Origin: Stenotrophomonas sp. 169
GTDB lineage: Bacteria; Pseudomonadota; Gammaproteobacteria; Xanthomonadales; Xanthomonadaceae
Assembly (NCBI RefSeq): GCF_014621775.1
Contig: NZ_CP061204.1
Location: 3,368,501-3,432,500, forward strand
Reading direction: 5' to 3'
Length of the DNA: 64,000 nucleotides
Positions 1 to 8,906 of this stretch are shown here, piece after piece. How positions within the stretch are numbered: position 1 is the stretch's first letter; each line of letters starts with the position of its first letter. A model generated the notes under the pieces. The model did no database searches, had not been told where the DNA came from, and worked only from the letters and a program-made list of their open reading frames with translations. A program made the position numbers and the translations under genes.

Positions 1-114
1 CAACGCCGCGTCCAAGGCAACCGGATCCGGATAGGTCGGCAACTGGAGGGCAGGCTTTGCCCGCCAGCTCTCCGGCGACCAGTCAGCGGGCGACAATGAA
101 TCAACGGACGACAT
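1..114 (-). CDS. class II DAHP synthase, N-terminal fragment (runs off the left edge)
   Basis: Only the first 38 codons are in the window. The ATG is at 112-114 and the frame stays open to base 1. The peptide contains the stretch DWSPESWRAKPALQLPTYPD, typical of the amino end of plant-type (class II) 3-deoxy-D-arabino-heptulosonate 7-phosphate synthases. These enzymes condense phosphoenolpyruvate with erythrose 4-phosphate in the first step of the shikimate pathway. It lies 66 bp downstream of dsbB on the same strand, with a degenerate REP-like hairpin between them. The family call rests on a short motif; the catalytic part is not visible. Confidence 0.75.
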   Translation of the reverse strand, partial: MSSVDSLSPADWSPESWRAKPALQLPTYPDPVALDAAL

Positions 115-139
115 GGCGGACTCCAGGACCTTCGGGGGC

Positions 140-160
140 GCGCCGAGCCATGCCCGGCGC
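140..160. repeat. degenerate REP-like hairpin between dsbB and the DAHP synthase gene
   Basis: GCGCCG and CGGCGC arms enclose a GAGCCATGCC-type centre, the same core as the GTAG REP elements elsewhere in the window. The GTAG tetranucleotide is not intact here. It may act as an intercistronic hairpin. Confidence 0.5.
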
Positions 161-180
161 ATCAAGTACAACGTTCAACA

Positions 181-684
181 TCAGCGAATACGGCGCACGG
201 ACACCCACAACGCCCAGCCCGCCAGCAACACGAACCACACCAGCGACCACATCGGCATGCTCAGGCCCAGGAAGGCCCAGTCGATGTCGCCGCAGTTGCC
301 GGTACCGGTCAGCACGGTGCGGAACACCTCGAACGGGCCCATGGTTTCACTGAGGAAGCTGAGTGGCGGGCCGCAGGTCGATCCGAACTCCGGCGGAATC
401 ATCTGCACATACACGTGGCGCGCGGCGATGCCCACGCCCACGGCCGCCGCGATGAAGGCCAACACGCCGTAGGTGATGCGCCCCGGTCGATTGGAGGGAC
501 CGTGCAGCGCACCGATCAGGAACACAAGGCCCAGCGCGGCAAACGCCAGTCGCTGGAAAATGCACAGCGGGCATGGCTCGAGGCCCATCTTCAACTGCAG
601 GTAGATCGCGAAGCCAAGCAGCCCCGCGCAGATCAGGAACCCCAGCAGGAACTGGGCGCGGAACGGCCAACGGAACGGGTTCAT
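181..684 (-). CDS. dsbB: disulfide bond formation protein B
   Basis: Inner-membrane quinone reductase that reoxidises DsbA and passes electrons to the respiratory quinone pool. The 167-residue protein has four predicted hydrophobic segments. It carries the two periplasmic cysteine pairs of the family: C38-P-L-C41 in the first loop and C104/C131 in the second. Length and Cys layout fit ordinary DsbB. It sits downstream of the rplQ terminator on the same strand, so it is probably a separate transcription unit. No dsbA is nearby. Confidence 0.93.
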   Translation of the reverse strand: MNPFRWPFRAQFLLGFLICAGLLGFAIYLQLKMGLEPCPLCIFQRLAFAALGLVFLIGALHGPSNRPGRITYGVLAFIAAAVGVGIAARHVYVQMIPPEFGSTCGPPLSFLSETMGPFEVFRTVLTGTGNCGDIDWAFLGLSMPMWSLVWFVLLAGWALWVSVRRIR

Positions 685-765
685 CAGCAGGACTCAGTGC
701 AGGCAGATGCAAAGCGTAACCCATGCGACGGCGGGCGCGATGCCCTACGCACGGGTGCTGTAACG

Positions 766-794
766 CAGAAGCCCGGCACAAGGCCGGGCTTCTG
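766..794 (-). terminator. terminator hairpin at the end of the alpha operon
   Basis: A perfect 12-bp stem (CAGAAGCCCGGC and its complement) with a 5-nt loop lies 24 bp past the rplQ stop. The minus-strand 3' flank (CGTTAC) has no long U tract, but the stem is strong and the location, before dsbB, is right for ending the ribosomal operon. Confidence 0.65.
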
Positions 795-818
795 ACGGTG
801 CTGCAGGGAACGGTCCGA

Positions 819-1205
819 TTACTCGGCCACTTCCTCGGCAACAGCGGCCGGACGGTCGACCAGCTCGACGTAGGCCATCGGTGCATTGTCGCCAGCGCGG
901 AAGCCGCACTTCAGCAGACGCAGGTAACCACCCGGACGCGACGCGTAACGCGGGCCCAGGATGGTGAACAGGTTGCCGACCGCTTCGTTGTCACGCAGGC
1001 GGGCGAACGCCAGGCGACGGTTGGCGACGGAGTCGACCTTGGCCAGGGTGATCAGCGGCTCGGCAACGCGGCGCAGTTCCTTGGCCTTCGGCAGGGTGGT
1101 CTTGATCAGCTCGTGCTTGAACAGCGACGCGGCCATGTTCTTGAACATTGCTTCGCGGTGAGCGCTGGTACGGCTGAACTTACGACCGGATTTCTGATGA
1201 CGCAT
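819..1205 (-). CDS. rplQ: 50S ribosomal protein L17
   Basis: Large-subunit protein near the peptide exit tunnel. The 128-residue product starts [17 protein letters not shown], the conserved L17 amino end, and its length matches the family. It is the last gene of the alpha operon. Unlike the tight spacing elsewhere, it is separated from rpoA by 242 bp holding a hairpin and an inverted pair of REP elements, so its expression may be partly uncoupled from rpoA. Confidence 0.97.
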   Translation of the reverse strand: MRHQKSGRKFSRTSAHREAMFKNMAASLFKHELIKTTLPKAKELRRVAEPLITLAKVDSVANRRLAFARLRDNEAVGNLFTILGPRYASRPGGYLRLLKCGFRAGDNAPMAYVELVDRPAAVAEEVAE

Positions 1206-1337
1206 GGTGATGATTCCTTTGCAAGATTGAGACTTTGGGGATCGTTGTCGCCATCCTGGCGCTGTATTCGGACTGCGGATGGTCCTGGCCGCCCCTCCTG
1301 GTCGGCCTGTCCGCGGACTGATCGTCCGTCGGTTGTT

Positions 1338-1392
1338 GTAGAGCCGAGCTTGATCGACTGCAGGGGCTGCAATCGCGCAAGCTCGGCTCTAC
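1338..1392. repeat. inverted pair of GTAG REP elements between rpoA and rplQ
   Basis: GTAGAGCCGAGCTTG at the left is mirrored by CAAGCTCGGCTCTAC at the right, 15 bp perfect, with a small GCAG/CTGC hairpin between them. The leading GTAG tetranucleotide matches the Stenotrophomonas GTAG (SMAG-type) REP family. The whole folds into one long hairpin inside an essential operon. Confidence 0.75.
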
Positions 1393-1398
1393 GGTGCG

Positions 1399-1426
1399 AA
1401 GGCCCCACCGTTACCGGTGAGGCCTT
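1399..1426 (-). promoter_or_regulatory. intercistronic hairpin just after rpoA
   Basis: A 12-bp stem with one G-U pair and a 4-nt loop lies 22 bp downstream of the rpoA stop. There is no U tract, so it looks like an RNA-stabilising or partly attenuating hairpin rather than a full terminator. Confidence 0.5.
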
Positions 1427-1447
1427 TGCAGTACTGCAGGGGGCTTA

Positions 1448-2446
1448 TCAGCCCAGCATGCCGTGGCTGGCGACGCCGGCCGGCGGCCAGTTCTCCAGCT
1501 TCATGCCAAGCGACAGGCCACGCTGGGCCAGCACTTCCTTGATCTCGGTGAGCGACTTCTTGCCCAGGTTCGGGGTCTTCAGCAGCTCCACTTCGGTCTT
1601 CTGGATCAGATCGCCGATGTAATAGATGCTTTCCGCCTTGAGGCAGTTGGCCGAACGCACGGTCAGTTCCAGGTCGTCGATCGGGCGCAGCAGCACCGGA
1701 TCCACGCCGTTGTTGGCCGGCTTGGCCGCACCGCGGTCGCGGTGGGTGAAGTCACCGAACACCGACAGCTGGTCGCTGAGGATGTCGGCGGCGGTGCGCA
1801 CGGCTTCCTCGGCGTCGATGGTGCCGTTGGTCTCGATATCGATGACCAGCTTGTCCAGATCGGTACGCTGCTCGACACGTGCCGCTTCCACGGCATAGGC
1901 GACACGGCGGACCGGCGAGAACGAGGCATCCAGGACCAGACGGCCGATGGCACGGGTTTCTTCGTCCGGACGACGACGCGCGGCAGCCGGCTGATAGCCG
2001 AAACCACGCTCGATCTTCAGACGCATGTTGATTGCCGTATCCTTGGTCAGGTTGCAGATCACGTGGTCGCCGTTGAGGACCTCCACGTTATGATCAACCT
2101 TGATATCGGCAGCCGTGACGACGCCCGGACCCTGCTTGGACAGGGACAGGGTGGCGTTGTCGCCGGAATGCATACGGATGGCCACATCCTTCAGGTTGAG
2201 CAGGACTTCAAGCACGTCTTCCTGCAGACCTTCGACCGTGGTGTACTCATGCAACACGCCGTCGATTTCGACTTCCGTGATCGCGAAGCCCGGGATGGAC
2301 GACAACAGGACGCGACGCAGGGCATTGCCCAGCGTATGCCCATAACCACGCTCCAAGGGTTCGATAACGACCTTGGCGCGTGTGTCGGTAAGGCGTTCGA
2401 TCTGCGGGCCACGAGGACGCAGAACCTGGTTGGCGGTAACCGTCAT
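1448..2446 (-). CDS. rpoA: DNA-directed RNA polymerase subunit alpha
   Basis: The dimerising alpha subunit that starts RNA polymerase assembly and contacts UP elements and activators. At 332 residues it has the usual two domains: an N-terminal assembly domain (about 1-235, with [19 protein letters not shown] early on) and a C-terminal DNA-binding domain. The latter includes [20 protein letters not shown], with the arginine equivalent to E. coli R265. It sits between rpsD and rplQ as in other proteobacteria. Confidence 0.98.
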   Translation of the reverse strand: MTVTANQVLRPRGPQIERLTDTRAKVVIEPLERGYGHTLGNALRRVLLSSIPGFAITEVEIDGVLHEYTTVEGLQEDVLEVLLNLKDVAIRMHSGDNATLSLSKQGPGVVTAADIKVDHNVEVLNGDHVICNLTKDTAINMRLKIERGFGYQPAAARRRPDEETRAIGRLVLDASFSPVRRVAYAVEAARVEQRTDLDKLVIDIETNGTIDAEEAVRTAADILSDQLSVFGDFTHRDRGAAKPANNGVDPVLLRPIDDLELTVRSANCLKAESIYYIGDLIQKTEVELLKTPNLGKKSLTEIKEVLAQRGLSLGMKLENWPPAGVASHGMLG

Positions 2447-2467
2447 GTTGCGGGTTCTCCTAGTGAA

Positions 2468-2487
2468 CCCCCGGCCGTCGCCGGGGG
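2468..2487 (-). promoter_or_regulatory. GC-rich hairpin between rpsD and rpoA
   Basis: An 8-bp perfect stem (CCCCCGGC / GCCGGGGG) with a 4-nt loop lies in the 55-bp gap upstream of rpoA. There is no U tract. It may adjust relative expression or mRNA decay between rpsD and rpoA. Confidence 0.5.
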
Positions 2488-2501
2488 CTCTCCAATGTGA
2501 A

Positions 2502-3131
2502 TTACTTCGAATACAGCTCGACGATCAGCGCTTCATTGATGTCTGCAGGCAGGTCCGAACGATCCGGAACCGCCTTGAAGACGCCGGCGAACTTGCCGGA
2601 ATCCACTTCAATCCACGACGGACGCATGTCGTGCGTGGCCGAAACGGTCAGGGCTTCCTGAACGCGCAGCTGCTTGGCAGCCTTTTCGGACAGCGCAACT
2701 GCGTCGCCAGCCTTGATCTGGTACGAAGCCAGGTTGACCGACTTGCCGTTCACGGTGACACCGCGGTGCGAGACCAGCTGACGAGCAGCCGGACGGGTCA
2801 CAGCGAAGCCCATGCGATAGACGACGTTGTCCAGACGGGTTTCCAACAACTGCAGCAGGTTCTCGCCGGTGTTGCCCTTCTTGGTCGAGGCCTTCTTGTA
2901 GTAGTTGCGGAACTGACGCTCCAGCAGACCGTAGATACGCTTGACCTTCTGCTTTTCACGCAGCTGGGTAGCGTAGTCGGACAGCTTGCCCTTACGGGCG
3001 GTAGCGCCGTGCTGGCCGGGCTTCTGCTCCAGCTTGCACTTGGAGTCCAGCGCGCGCGCCGGGCTCTTGAGGGAGAGGTCGGCGCCTTCGCGACGGGCGA
3101 GCTTACAGGTAGGACCGATATAACGAGCCAT
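2502..3131 (-). CDS. rpsD: 30S ribosomal protein S4
   Basis: Primary 16S rRNA-binding protein and, in enterobacteria, the translational repressor of the alpha operon. The 209-residue product begins [19 protein letters not shown] and contains the S4 RNA-binding domain around residues 98-160 ([19 protein letters not shown]). No zinc-finger cysteine set is present, so it is the zinc-free form. It is 14 bp downstream of rpsK. Confidence 0.98.
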   Translation of the reverse strand: MARYIGPTCKLARREGADLSLKSPARALDSKCKLEQKPGQHGATARKGKLSDYATQLREKQKVKRIYGLLERQFRNYYKKASTKKGNTGENLLQLLETRLDNVVYRMGFAVTRPAARQLVSHRGVTVNGKSVNLASYQIKAGDAVALSEKAAKQLRVQEALTVSATHDMRPSWIEVDSGKFAGVFKAVPDRSDLPADINEALIVELYSK

Positions 3132-3145
3132 TTCTTATCGCTCCC

Positions 3146-3535
3146 TTAGACGCGACGCTTCTTCGGCGGACGGCACCCGTTGTGCGGGATTGGCGTCACG
3201 TCGATGATGTTGGTGATCTTGTAACCGACGTTGTTCAGCGAACGAACGGCGGACTCACGACCCGGACCCGGGCCCTTGATGCGGACTTCCAGCGACTTCA
3301 CGCCGTAGTCGAGCGCAGCACGGCCGGCCTTTTCGGCGGCGACCTGGGCAGCGAACGGGGTCGACTTGCGCGAACCGCGGAAGCCGGCGCCACCGGAGGT
3401 CGCCCACGACAGGGCATTACCCTGACGGTCGGTGATGGTCACGATGGTGTTGTTGAAAGAAGCGTGGACGTGGGCGACGCCATCAGTGATGACGCGCTTG
3501 ATCTTCTTCTTGGTCTTAGCAGCGGGCTTAGCCAT
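3146..3535 (-). CDS. rpsK: 30S ribosomal protein S11
   Basis: Small-subunit platform protein that contacts the mRNA exit path near the Shine-Dalgarno helix. The 129-residue product has a lysine-rich amino end and the conserved carboxyl end [15 protein letters not shown]. It is tightly packed between rpsM and rpsD, as expected for the alpha operon. Confidence 0.98.
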   Translation of the reverse strand: MAKPAAKTKKKIKRVITDGVAHVHASFNNTIVTITDRQGNALSWATSGGAGFRGSRKSTPFAAQVAAEKAGRAALDYGVKSLEVRIKGPGPGRESAVRSLNNVGYKITNIIDVTPIPHNGCRPPKKRRV

Positions 3536-3544
3536 TTTTGTCCC

Positions 3545-3901
3545 TTACTTCCTGATCGCCTTGCGCGGACCCTTGCGGGTGCGGGCGTTGGTACGGGTAC
3601 GCTGGCCACGCAGCGGAAGACCGCGACGGTGACGCAGACCGCGATAGCAGCCCAGATCCATCAGACGCTTGATTGCGATACCGATTTCACGGCGCAGATC
3701 GCCTTCCACGATGAACTTGCCGACTTCGGCGCGGAGGCGCTCGATTTCCGGCTCGGACAGATCGCGGATCTTGGTGGTCGAAGTAACGCCTGCGGAGTCG
3801 CAGACCTTCTTCGAACGGGTACGGCCGATGCCGTAAATGCTTTGCAACCCGACCCAGACGTGCTTCTGGGCTGGCAGGTTGACGCCTGCAATACGCGCCA
3901 T
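3545..3901 (-). CDS. rpsM: 30S ribosomal protein S13
   Basis: Head protein of the small subunit that contacts the P-site tRNA and forms bridges to the 50S subunit. The start chosen, [16 protein letters not shown], is the family's standard amino end and gives 118 residues. The frame is open 24 codons further upstream, but that extension has no homology to S13. It is the first gene of the alpha operon and is preceded by a 360-bp leader. Confidence 0.96.
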   Translation of the reverse strand: MARIAGVNLPAQKHVWVGLQSIYGIGRTRSKKVCDSAGVTSTTKIRDLSEPEIERLRAEVGKFIVEGDLRREIGIAIKRLMDLGCYRGLRHRRGLPLRGQRTRTNARTRKGPRKAIRK

Positions 3902-4261
3902 GACGCGGTTCTCCAGCTGAGTGATGGCCGACAGCGCACCATGAAGGCGCGCCAATCCGGCAGGATAGATCAATAAAGTGAACTAGCGAATCTTACAAGG
4001 TTCCGGTGTACTGGAAGTTTCTGAGACCGTGAGGTTTCAAAAACCCGGCCCGGGGAGTGTGCCCAGGCTCCGGCGCCGGATCAGGTTGGTCGCGGCGCCA
4101 TATCCGAAGACATGCCGCCGTGGCCGCCCGCGCTACTCCTGCGCAGGACCACCAGATCTCACCCCCACCCGGAACCGCTGCGGGGGCCGCCCTTCTTTGG
4201 ATAGCCGAGTCCGCGAAGCGGAGGACCATCACATCAGGAAGACGATAGTGTAACAGGCAGA
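3902..4261 (-). other. 360-bp spacer between secY and rpsM; probable alpha-operon leader, rpmJ absent
   Basis: No credible gene is present. In many gammaproteobacteria rpmJ (L36) sits here, but neither strand encodes its short CxxC-type motif. The minus strand carries a candidate promoter overlapping the end of secY (4247-4275) and several short GC-rich inverted repeats, which fits a long untranslated leader for rpsM-rpsK-rpsD-rpoA-rplQ. Confidence 0.5.
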
Positions 4262-4275
4262 TCAGCCGCGTGCAA
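4247..4275 (-). promoter_or_regulatory. candidate alpha-operon promoter overlapping the secY stop
   Basis: On the minus strand TTGCAC and TACACT are separated by 17 bp. The -35 box is a modest match to consensus (TTG kept) and the -10 keeps four of six bases. Location upstream of rpsM makes it plausible. Confidence 0.4.
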
Positions 4276-5629
4276 AACCGCCGCGATTGCCACCCTTCAG
4301 GTTTGCCTTCTTCAACAGGCTTTCATACTGGTGCGACATCAGGTGCGCCTGAACCTGGGCGATGAAGTCCATCACCACCACCACCACGATCAGCAGCGAG
4401 GTGCCGCCGAAGTAGAACGACGCGTTCAACTGGGTGCGCATCAGTTCCGGCAGCAGGCAGACGATCACCAGATAGGCCGAACCCGCCGCGGTCAGCCGCG
4501 TCAGCACGCCATCGATGTAGTCAGCGGTCGCCTTGCCCGGACGGATGCCCGGAATCAGCGCGCCCGACTTCTTCAGGTTGTCCGCGGTTTCCTGCGAGTT
4601 GAACACCAGCGCGGTATAGAAGAACGCGAAACCGGTGATCAGTCCTGCAAACACGATCATATGCAGCGGCTCACCCGGCCCGAGGGCATTGGCGATCTTC
4701 TGCAGCCACTGACCGGTGGCGCTCTGGTTGGCCGCCTGGCCTGACCACATCGCCAGCGTCGCCGGGAAGGCCAACAGGCTGGAGGCGAAGATCGCGGGGA
4801 TCACGCCGGCCATGTTGAGCTTCAGCGGCAGGAACGAGGTCTGGTTCATGTACGCGTTGCGGCCACCCTGGCGACGTGCGTAGTTCACCGTGATGCGGCG
4901 CTGGCCGCGTTCGACGAACACCACGAAGAAGGTGAAGGCCAGTACCACCAGCGCGATCAGCAGCAGCTGGATGAACTGGATGTTGCCGTCGCGGTACGCA
5001 TCGAACGTATGGATGATCGCGCCCGGCAGACCGGCGACGATACCGGCGAAGATGATCAGCGACACACCGTTGCCGATGCCGCGCTCGGTCACCTGCTCAC
5101 CGACCCACATCAGGAAGATGGTGCCTGCGGTCAATGCGATCACGGCAGTGAGCACGAAGCCCATGCCCGGCGCATACACCACGGCCGTGCCACCCGGCGA
5201 CACCTGGTTCTGCAGTGCCAGCGCGATGCTGCCGCCCTGCACCACCGCCAACAACACGGCGCCGATGCGGGAATACTGGGTGATCTTGCGGCGTCCAGAC
5301 TCACCTTCCTTCTGCAGCGCCTTCAGCGCCGGGAAGATGTGGACCGCCAGCTGCATCACGATCGATGCCGAGATGTACGGCATGACGTTCAGCGCGAAGA
5401 TCGAAAAACGGTGCAGGGCGCCGCCCGAGAACATGTTGAACATGTCCACGATGCCGCCGCCCTGCTGTTCCATCATGGCAAGCATGGCATCGGGGTTCAC
5501 GCCCGGAACCGGCACATAGCACCCGATCCGATAGACGATCAACGCCCCGACGACAAACAGCAGACGCTGGCGAAGTTCAGTGAACTTGCCCATTCCACCT
5601 GCGAGGTTACCGATGCCAGCTTGCGCCAT
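4262..5629 (-). CDS. secY: preprotein translocase subunit SecY
   Basis: Channel subunit of the SecYEG translocon in the inner membrane. The 455-residue protein has the expected ten hydrophobic segments, including the plug region after the first helix ([20 protein letters not shown]) and the cytoplasmic loop [20 protein letters not shown]. It ends in a basic [16 protein letters not shown] tail. It follows rplO by 7 bp, the usual spc-operon position. secE is about 27 kb upstream in the same supercluster. Confidence 0.98.
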   Translation of the reverse strand: MAQAGIGNLAGGMGKFTELRQRLLFVVGALIVYRIGCYVPVPGVNPDAMLAMMEQQGGGIVDMFNMFSGGALHRFSIFALNVMPYISASIVMQLAVHIFPALKALQKEGESGRRKITQYSRIGAVLLAVVQGGSIALALQNQVSPGGTAVVYAPGMGFVLTAVIALTAGTIFLMWVGEQVTERGIGNGVSLIIFAGIVAGLPGAIIHTFDAYRDGNIQFIQLLLIALVVLAFTFFVVFVERGQRRITVNYARRQGGRNAYMNQTSFLPLKLNMAGVIPAIFASSLLAFPATLAMWSGQAANQSATGQWLQKIANALGPGEPLHMIVFAGLITGFAFFYTALVFNSQETADNLKKSGALIPGIRPGKATADYIDGVLTRLTAAGSAYLVIVCLLPELMRTQLNASFYFGGTSLLIVVVVVMDFIAQVQAHLMSHQYESLLKKANLKGGNRGGFARG

Positions 5630-5636
5630 GATGCTA

Positions 5637-6080
5637 TTACTCCGTTACGCTGCCGCCGGCAGCTTCGATCGCAGCCTTGGCACCAGCCGTGGCAGCGATG
5701 CCCTTCAGGGTGTACGCCTTGGTCAGCTCGCCCTTGACGACGATCTTGGCCTTCTTCGCGATGCTCGGAACCAGCTTGGCTTCACGCAGGATGGCGAAAG
5801 TGATTTCGCCAGCCGGCAGCTTGTCCAGCTGATACAGCAGCACTTCAGCGGTGTCCTTGGCGATCGGCGAGTTGAAGCCGATCTTCGGCAGACGACGCTG
5901 CATGGGGGTCTGGCCGCCTTCGAAGCCAGCCTTGATCTTGCCGCCACCCTTACGGGCGAACGAACCCTTGTGGCCGCGGCCGCAGGTCTTGCCCAGGCCG
6001 GAGCCGATGCCACGACCGACGCGGGTACGCGGGGTACGCGCGCCCGGTGCCGGGTTCAGTTCATTCAGATGCATGGTCAT
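5637..6080 (-). CDS. rplO: 50S ribosomal protein L15
   Basis: Late-assembly large-subunit protein. The start chosen, [20 protein letters not shown], preceded by MT, gives about 147 residues. A start five codons earlier is possible but has no family support. The glycine/arginine-rich amino half ([18 protein letters not shown]) is typical. The gene follows rpmD by 4 bp. Confidence 0.96.
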   Translation of the reverse strand: MTMHLNELNPAPGARTPRTRVGRGIGSGLGKTCGRGHKGSFARKGGGKIKAGFEGGQTPMQRRLPKIGFNSPIAKDTAEVLLYQLDKLPAGEITFAILREAKLVPSIAKKAKIVVKGELTKAYTLKGIAATAGAKAAIEAAGGSVTE

Positions 6081-6084
6081 TGGA

Positions 6085-6276
6085 TTATTCCTCAACCTTG
6101 ACGAGGTAGTGAACCTTGTTGATCAGGCCGCGAACCTGCGGGCTGTCCTTCAGTTCACGCACATCGTTGAGCTTGCTCAGACCCAGGGCACGCACCGACA
6201 GGCGGTGACGGGACTGGGCACCACGAAGGCCGCGCACCAGGCGCACCTTGACAGTCTTGCTGGTCGAATCAGCCAT
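6085..6276 (-). CDS. rpmD: 50S ribosomal protein L30
   Basis: Small large-subunit protein of 63 residues with the signature [20 protein letters not shown]. Its start overlaps the end of rpsE by 8 bp, suggesting translational coupling, and rplO follows by 4 bp. The order rpsE-rpmD-rplO is canonical. Confidence 0.96.
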   Translation of the reverse strand: MADSTSKTVKVRLVRGLRGAQSRHRLSVRALGLSKLNDVRELKDSPQVRGLINKVHYLVKVEE

Positions 6277-6811
6277 GATTCAGATCCTCTACCTTCTTGC
6301 CGCGCTTGGCCGCGATGCGAGCCGGCGACTGCACAGCAGCCAGGCCCTTCACGGTGGCACGCACCAGGTTGATCGGGTTGCGCGAACCAACAGCCTTGGC
6401 CAGCACGTTCTTCACGCCAACGGCTTCCAACACGGCGCGCATGGCGCCACCGGCGATGACGCCGGTACCTTCAGACGCGGGCTGCATGAAAACGCGTGCT
6501 GCACCGTGACCGTCCTTGATGGTGTGCCACAAGGTGCCGTTGTTCAGATCAACGCTGACCTGGTTCTTGCGCGCCTGCTCCATCGACTTCTGGATGGCGA
6601 CCGGCACTTCGCGTGCCTTGCCATAGCCGAAACCGACCTTGCCTTCGCCATCGCCGACCACGGTCAGTGCGGTGAAGGTGAACTGACGACCGCCCTTGAC
6701 GGTCTTGCTGACGCGATTGACCGCGACCAGCTTCTCGATCATGCCATCGTCGACTTTTTCTTCGCGGTTACGGTCGCGATCGCGACCCCGCTGCGGACGT
6801 TCTTCTGCCAT
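6269..6811 (-). CDS. rpsE: 30S ribosomal protein S5
   Basis: Small-subunit protein near the mRNA entry channel, important for decoding accuracy. The 180-residue product has the S5 RNA-binding domain ([20 protein letters not shown]) and the C-terminal fold ([20 protein letters not shown]). The amino end carries an arginine-rich stretch, [14 protein letters not shown], longer than the E. coli form. It lies 160 bp downstream of rplR, an unusually long gap that contains a 26-bp palindrome. Confidence 0.97.
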   Translation of the reverse strand: MAEERPQRGRDRDRNREEKVDDGMIEKLVAVNRVSKTVKGGRQFTFTALTVVGDGEGKVGFGYGKAREVPVAIQKSMEQARKNQVSVDLNNGTLWHTIKDGHGAARVFMQPASEGTGVIAGGAMRAVLEAVGVKNVLAKAVGSRNPINLVRATVKGLAAVQSPARIAAKRGKKVEDLNHG

Positions 6812-6938
6812 CTTGATTCCTTGGTTGTTTAGGTATGTACGGCTCGAGGCCGCTTATGGTTGTGGAGTGGTGCGTTGTTCCGGTACGCCGTTGCATAAGA
6901 ACGGGACCGTCCGGCCACCCTCTGGCCGGCGAGCAGGC

Positions 6939-6964
6939 GGAAAGGAGCCCATGGGCTCCTTTCC
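6939..6964 (-). promoter_or_regulatory. 26-bp perfect palindrome after rplR
   Basis: GGAAAGGAGCCC followed by its exact complement forms a palindrome with no unpaired centre, 7 bp past the rplR stop. The minus-strand 3' flank is GC-rich with no U tract. In RNA it folds as a stem of about 11 bp. Its role is unknown; mRNA 3'-end stabilisation or partial attenuation before rpsE are options. Confidence 0.6.
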
Positions 6965-6971
6965 TTATCCC

Positions 6972-7325
6972 TTAGAACTGCAGGCCAGCTTCGCGAGCAG
7001 CGTCAGCCAGGGCCTTGATGCGGCCATGGTAACGGTAGCCCGAACGATCGAAGGCAACCTTCTCGATGCCGGCGGCCTTGGCGCGCTCTGCAACGATACG
7101 GCCGACCTTGGCAGCAGCTTCGGCGTTCTTGCCGCTCTTCAGGCCTTCCTTGACGTCGGCCTGGGTGGTGTTGGCAGCAGCCAGCACCGTGGAGCCGTCG
7201 GCGGTGAAGACCTGTGCGTACAGATGCTGACCGGTGCGCAGCACCGACAGACGGGCGACGCCGAGCACACGGATGTGGGCACGGGTCGACTTGGCGCGGC
7301 GCAGGCGGGCGATGTTCTTGTTCAT
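6972..7325 (-). CDS. rplR: 50S ribosomal protein L18
   Basis: 5S rRNA-binding large-subunit protein. The start [19 protein letters not shown] gives 117 residues, the family norm. A 25-codon in-frame upstream extension is not conserved and is rejected. The carboxyl end ([20 protein letters not shown]) is diagnostic. An AGGA ribosome-binding sequence precedes the chosen ATG. Confidence 0.97.
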   Translation of the reverse strand: MNKNIARLRRAKSTRAHIRVLGVARLSVLRTGQHLYAQVFTADGSTVLAAANTTQADVKEGLKSGKNAEAAAKVGRIVAERAKAAGIEKVAFDRSGYRYHGRIKALADAAREAGLQF

Positions 7326-7411
7326 GATTTTTTGTCCTGGAAAGCTGAAGGTTGGGCTTTTCCCCGGGGAGTCCGCACACGGAGGTGCGGGCTCCTGCAA
7401 GGAACTCGCGC

Positions 7412-7936
7412 TTACGCCTTCTTGGCTTCCTTGCGAATGATGACTTCGTCGGAGTACTTCACGCCCTTGCCCTTGTACGGTTCCGGCTTGCGGTACGCAC
7501 GGATCTTGGCGGCAACTTCACCGACGATCTGCTTGTCAGCACCCTGCACCAGAATTTCGGTCTGCGTCGGGGTGGTGATGGTGATGCCTTCCGGCGCCAC
7601 ATACAGGATCGGATGCGAGTAACCGAGCGCCAGGCTCAGGTCCTTGCCCTGCATGGAAGCACGGTAACCGACGCCGACCAGCTCAAGCTTGCGCTCGAAG
7701 CCATCGGTGACGCCCTTGACCATATTGGCCAGGATCGCGCGGACGGTACCGGTCAGCGGCACGAGGGCTGCGTCTTCGGTGCTCAGGGTGGCAACGCCGT
7801 TCTCGACATTGATGGCAATGCCAGCCGGCTTGGCCAGCGACAGGGTGCCCTTCGGGCCCTTGGCGGTGACACTGTCGGACTGGACGTTCAACTCAACCTT
7901 ACCCAGGTCGATCGGCTTCTTGGCTACACGGGACAT
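7412..7936 (-). CDS. rplF: 50S ribosomal protein L6
   Basis: Large-subunit protein near the elongation-factor binding site. The 174-residue product contains the two-repeat L6 fold, with [20 protein letters not shown] and the signature [20 protein letters not shown] near the end. It is 17 bp downstream of rpsH. An 86-bp gap with a GC-rich hairpin separates it from rplR. Confidence 0.97.
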   Translation of the reverse strand: MSRVAKKPIDLGKVELNVQSDSVTAKGPKGTLSLAKPAGIAINVENGVATLSTEDAALVPLTGTVRAILANMVKGVTDGFERKLELVGVGYRASMQGKDLSLALGYSHPILYVAPEGITITTPTQTEILVQGADKQIVGEVAAKIRAYRKPEPYKGKGVKYSDEVIIRKEAKKA

Positions 7937-7953
7937 GGTCTACTCCTTTCGCC

Positions 7954-8352
7954 TTAGGCCACGAAGCACAGGACTTCGCCGCCGACGCCCAACTGGCGCG
8001 CCTGCGCATCAGTCATGATGCCCTTGGAGGTGGAAATGATGGAAATACCCAGGCCGTTCATGACCTTCGGCAGCTCGCTCTTGCCACGGTACTGACGCAG
8101 ACCCGAACGCGAGAAACGCTTCAGGGTCGCGATGACCGGCTTGCCTTCGAAATACTTCAGCACGATTTCGAGCTCGGACTTGTTGTTCTCGAGCGCGGTA
8201 ACGCGCAGGTCGGTGATGTAACCCTCGTCCTTCAGGACCTGGGCGATCGCAACCTTGATCTTGGACGACGGTGCTTTCACCGTCTGCTTGCCAACCGCTG
8301 CCGCATTCTTGATGCGGACCAGCAGGTCGGCGATGGGATCAGTCATGCTCAT
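7954..8352 (-). CDS. rpsH: 30S ribosomal protein S8
   Basis: Primary 16S rRNA-binding protein and translational regulator of the spc operon in E. coli. The start [17 protein letters not shown] gives 132 residues; an AAAGG sequence precedes this ATG. The C-terminal signature [20 protein letters not shown] is intact. A 227-bp gap with terminator-like and promoter-like signals separates it from rpsN, so part of its mRNA may start locally. Confidence 0.97.
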   Translation of the reverse strand: MSMTDPIADLLVRIKNAAAVGKQTVKAPSSKIKVAIAQVLKDEGYITDLRVTALENNKSELEIVLKYFEGKPVIATLKRFSRSGLRQYRGKSELPKVMNGLGISIISTSKGIMTDAQARQLGVGGEVLCFVA

Positions 8353-8459
8353 ATGAGTACCTTTGAGTGCACCGATATCCGCTTTCGCGAATTCTGTTTT
8401 TGTAGTCCTGGGATGGGCCAGGCCCCCTCCCCCGCAACCAGCGCAAGGCAAGACGCGGG

Positions 8460-8465
8460 ATTATA
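8460..8465 (-). promoter_or_regulatory. perfect TATAAT box upstream of rpsH
   Basis: The minus strand reads TATAAT 7 bp after the terminator-like hairpin and about 108 bp before the rpsH start. No good -35 hexamer lies at 16-18 bp, because that space is occupied by the hairpin itself. The call as a promoter is therefore tentative. Confidence 0.4.
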
Positions 8466-8472
8466 CGCCAAA

Positions 8473-8496
8473 AGAGCCCGACTTGCGTCGGGCTCT
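8473..8496 (-). terminator. terminator-like hairpin between rpsN and rpsH
   Basis: A 10-bp perfect stem (AGAGCCCGAC) with a 4-nt loop is followed on the minus strand by TTTTGG. On the plus strand it is followed shortly by TTTTTT. It has intrinsic-terminator geometry yet lies in the middle of the spc operon, so it more likely attenuates than ends transcription. Confidence 0.6.
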
Positions 8497-8537
8497 CTGG
8501 TTTTTTCTGCAGACGGGCGAACCCGCCTCGGCTGGAC

Positions 8538-8563
8538 CTGCCCTCCCCGTTCAGGGAGGGCAG
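8538..8563 (-). promoter_or_regulatory. hairpin just downstream of rpsN
   Basis: A 10-bp perfect stem (CTGCCCTCCC) with a 6-nt loop, 17 bp after the rpsN stop. There is no U tract. It forms a pair with the terminator-like hairpin at 8473-8496. Confidence 0.5.
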
Positions 8564-8579
8564 TCGCAGGACCGGCTGA

Positions 8580-8885
8580 TTACCAGCTGGCCTTGCGCAG
8601 GCCCGGCACGTCGCCACGCATGGTGGCTTCGCGGAGCTTGTTACGGCCCAGGCCGAACTTGCTGTACACGCCACGCGGGCGGCCAGACAGTTCGCAACGG
8701 TTGCGATGGCGGCTCGGCGACGAATCGCGCGGCAGCTTCGACAACTTGGTGGAGGCTTCGATCTTCTCTTCGTAAGACGCGGTCGGCGAGGACACGATCT
8801 TCTTCAGAGCAGCGCGCTTGTCAGCGAACTTCTCAGCCAGCTTCTTCCGCTTGATGTCGCGGTTGACCATGGAGGTCTTTGCCAT
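8580..8885 (-). CDS. rpsN: 30S ribosomal protein S14
   Basis: Late-assembly head protein of the small subunit. The 101-residue product is the long, zinc-independent form: it has only one cysteine and lacks the CxxC pairs of the short type. The C-terminal signature [19 protein letters not shown] is intact. It follows rplE by 21 bp. Confidence 0.97.
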   Translation of the reverse strand: MAKTSMVNRDIKRKKLAEKFADKRAALKKIVSSPTASYEEKIEASTKLSKLPRDSSPSRHRNRCELSGRPRGVYSKFGLGRNKLREATMRGDVPGLRKASW

Positions 8886-8906
8886 TTTCGGATATTCCTC
8901 GACGTA

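Noticed and set aside
3993..4232. 79-codon minus-strand frame between secY and rpsM
   Set aside because: No similarity to L36 or any family, and it overlaps a likely leader; composition is that of non-coding GC-rich DNA.
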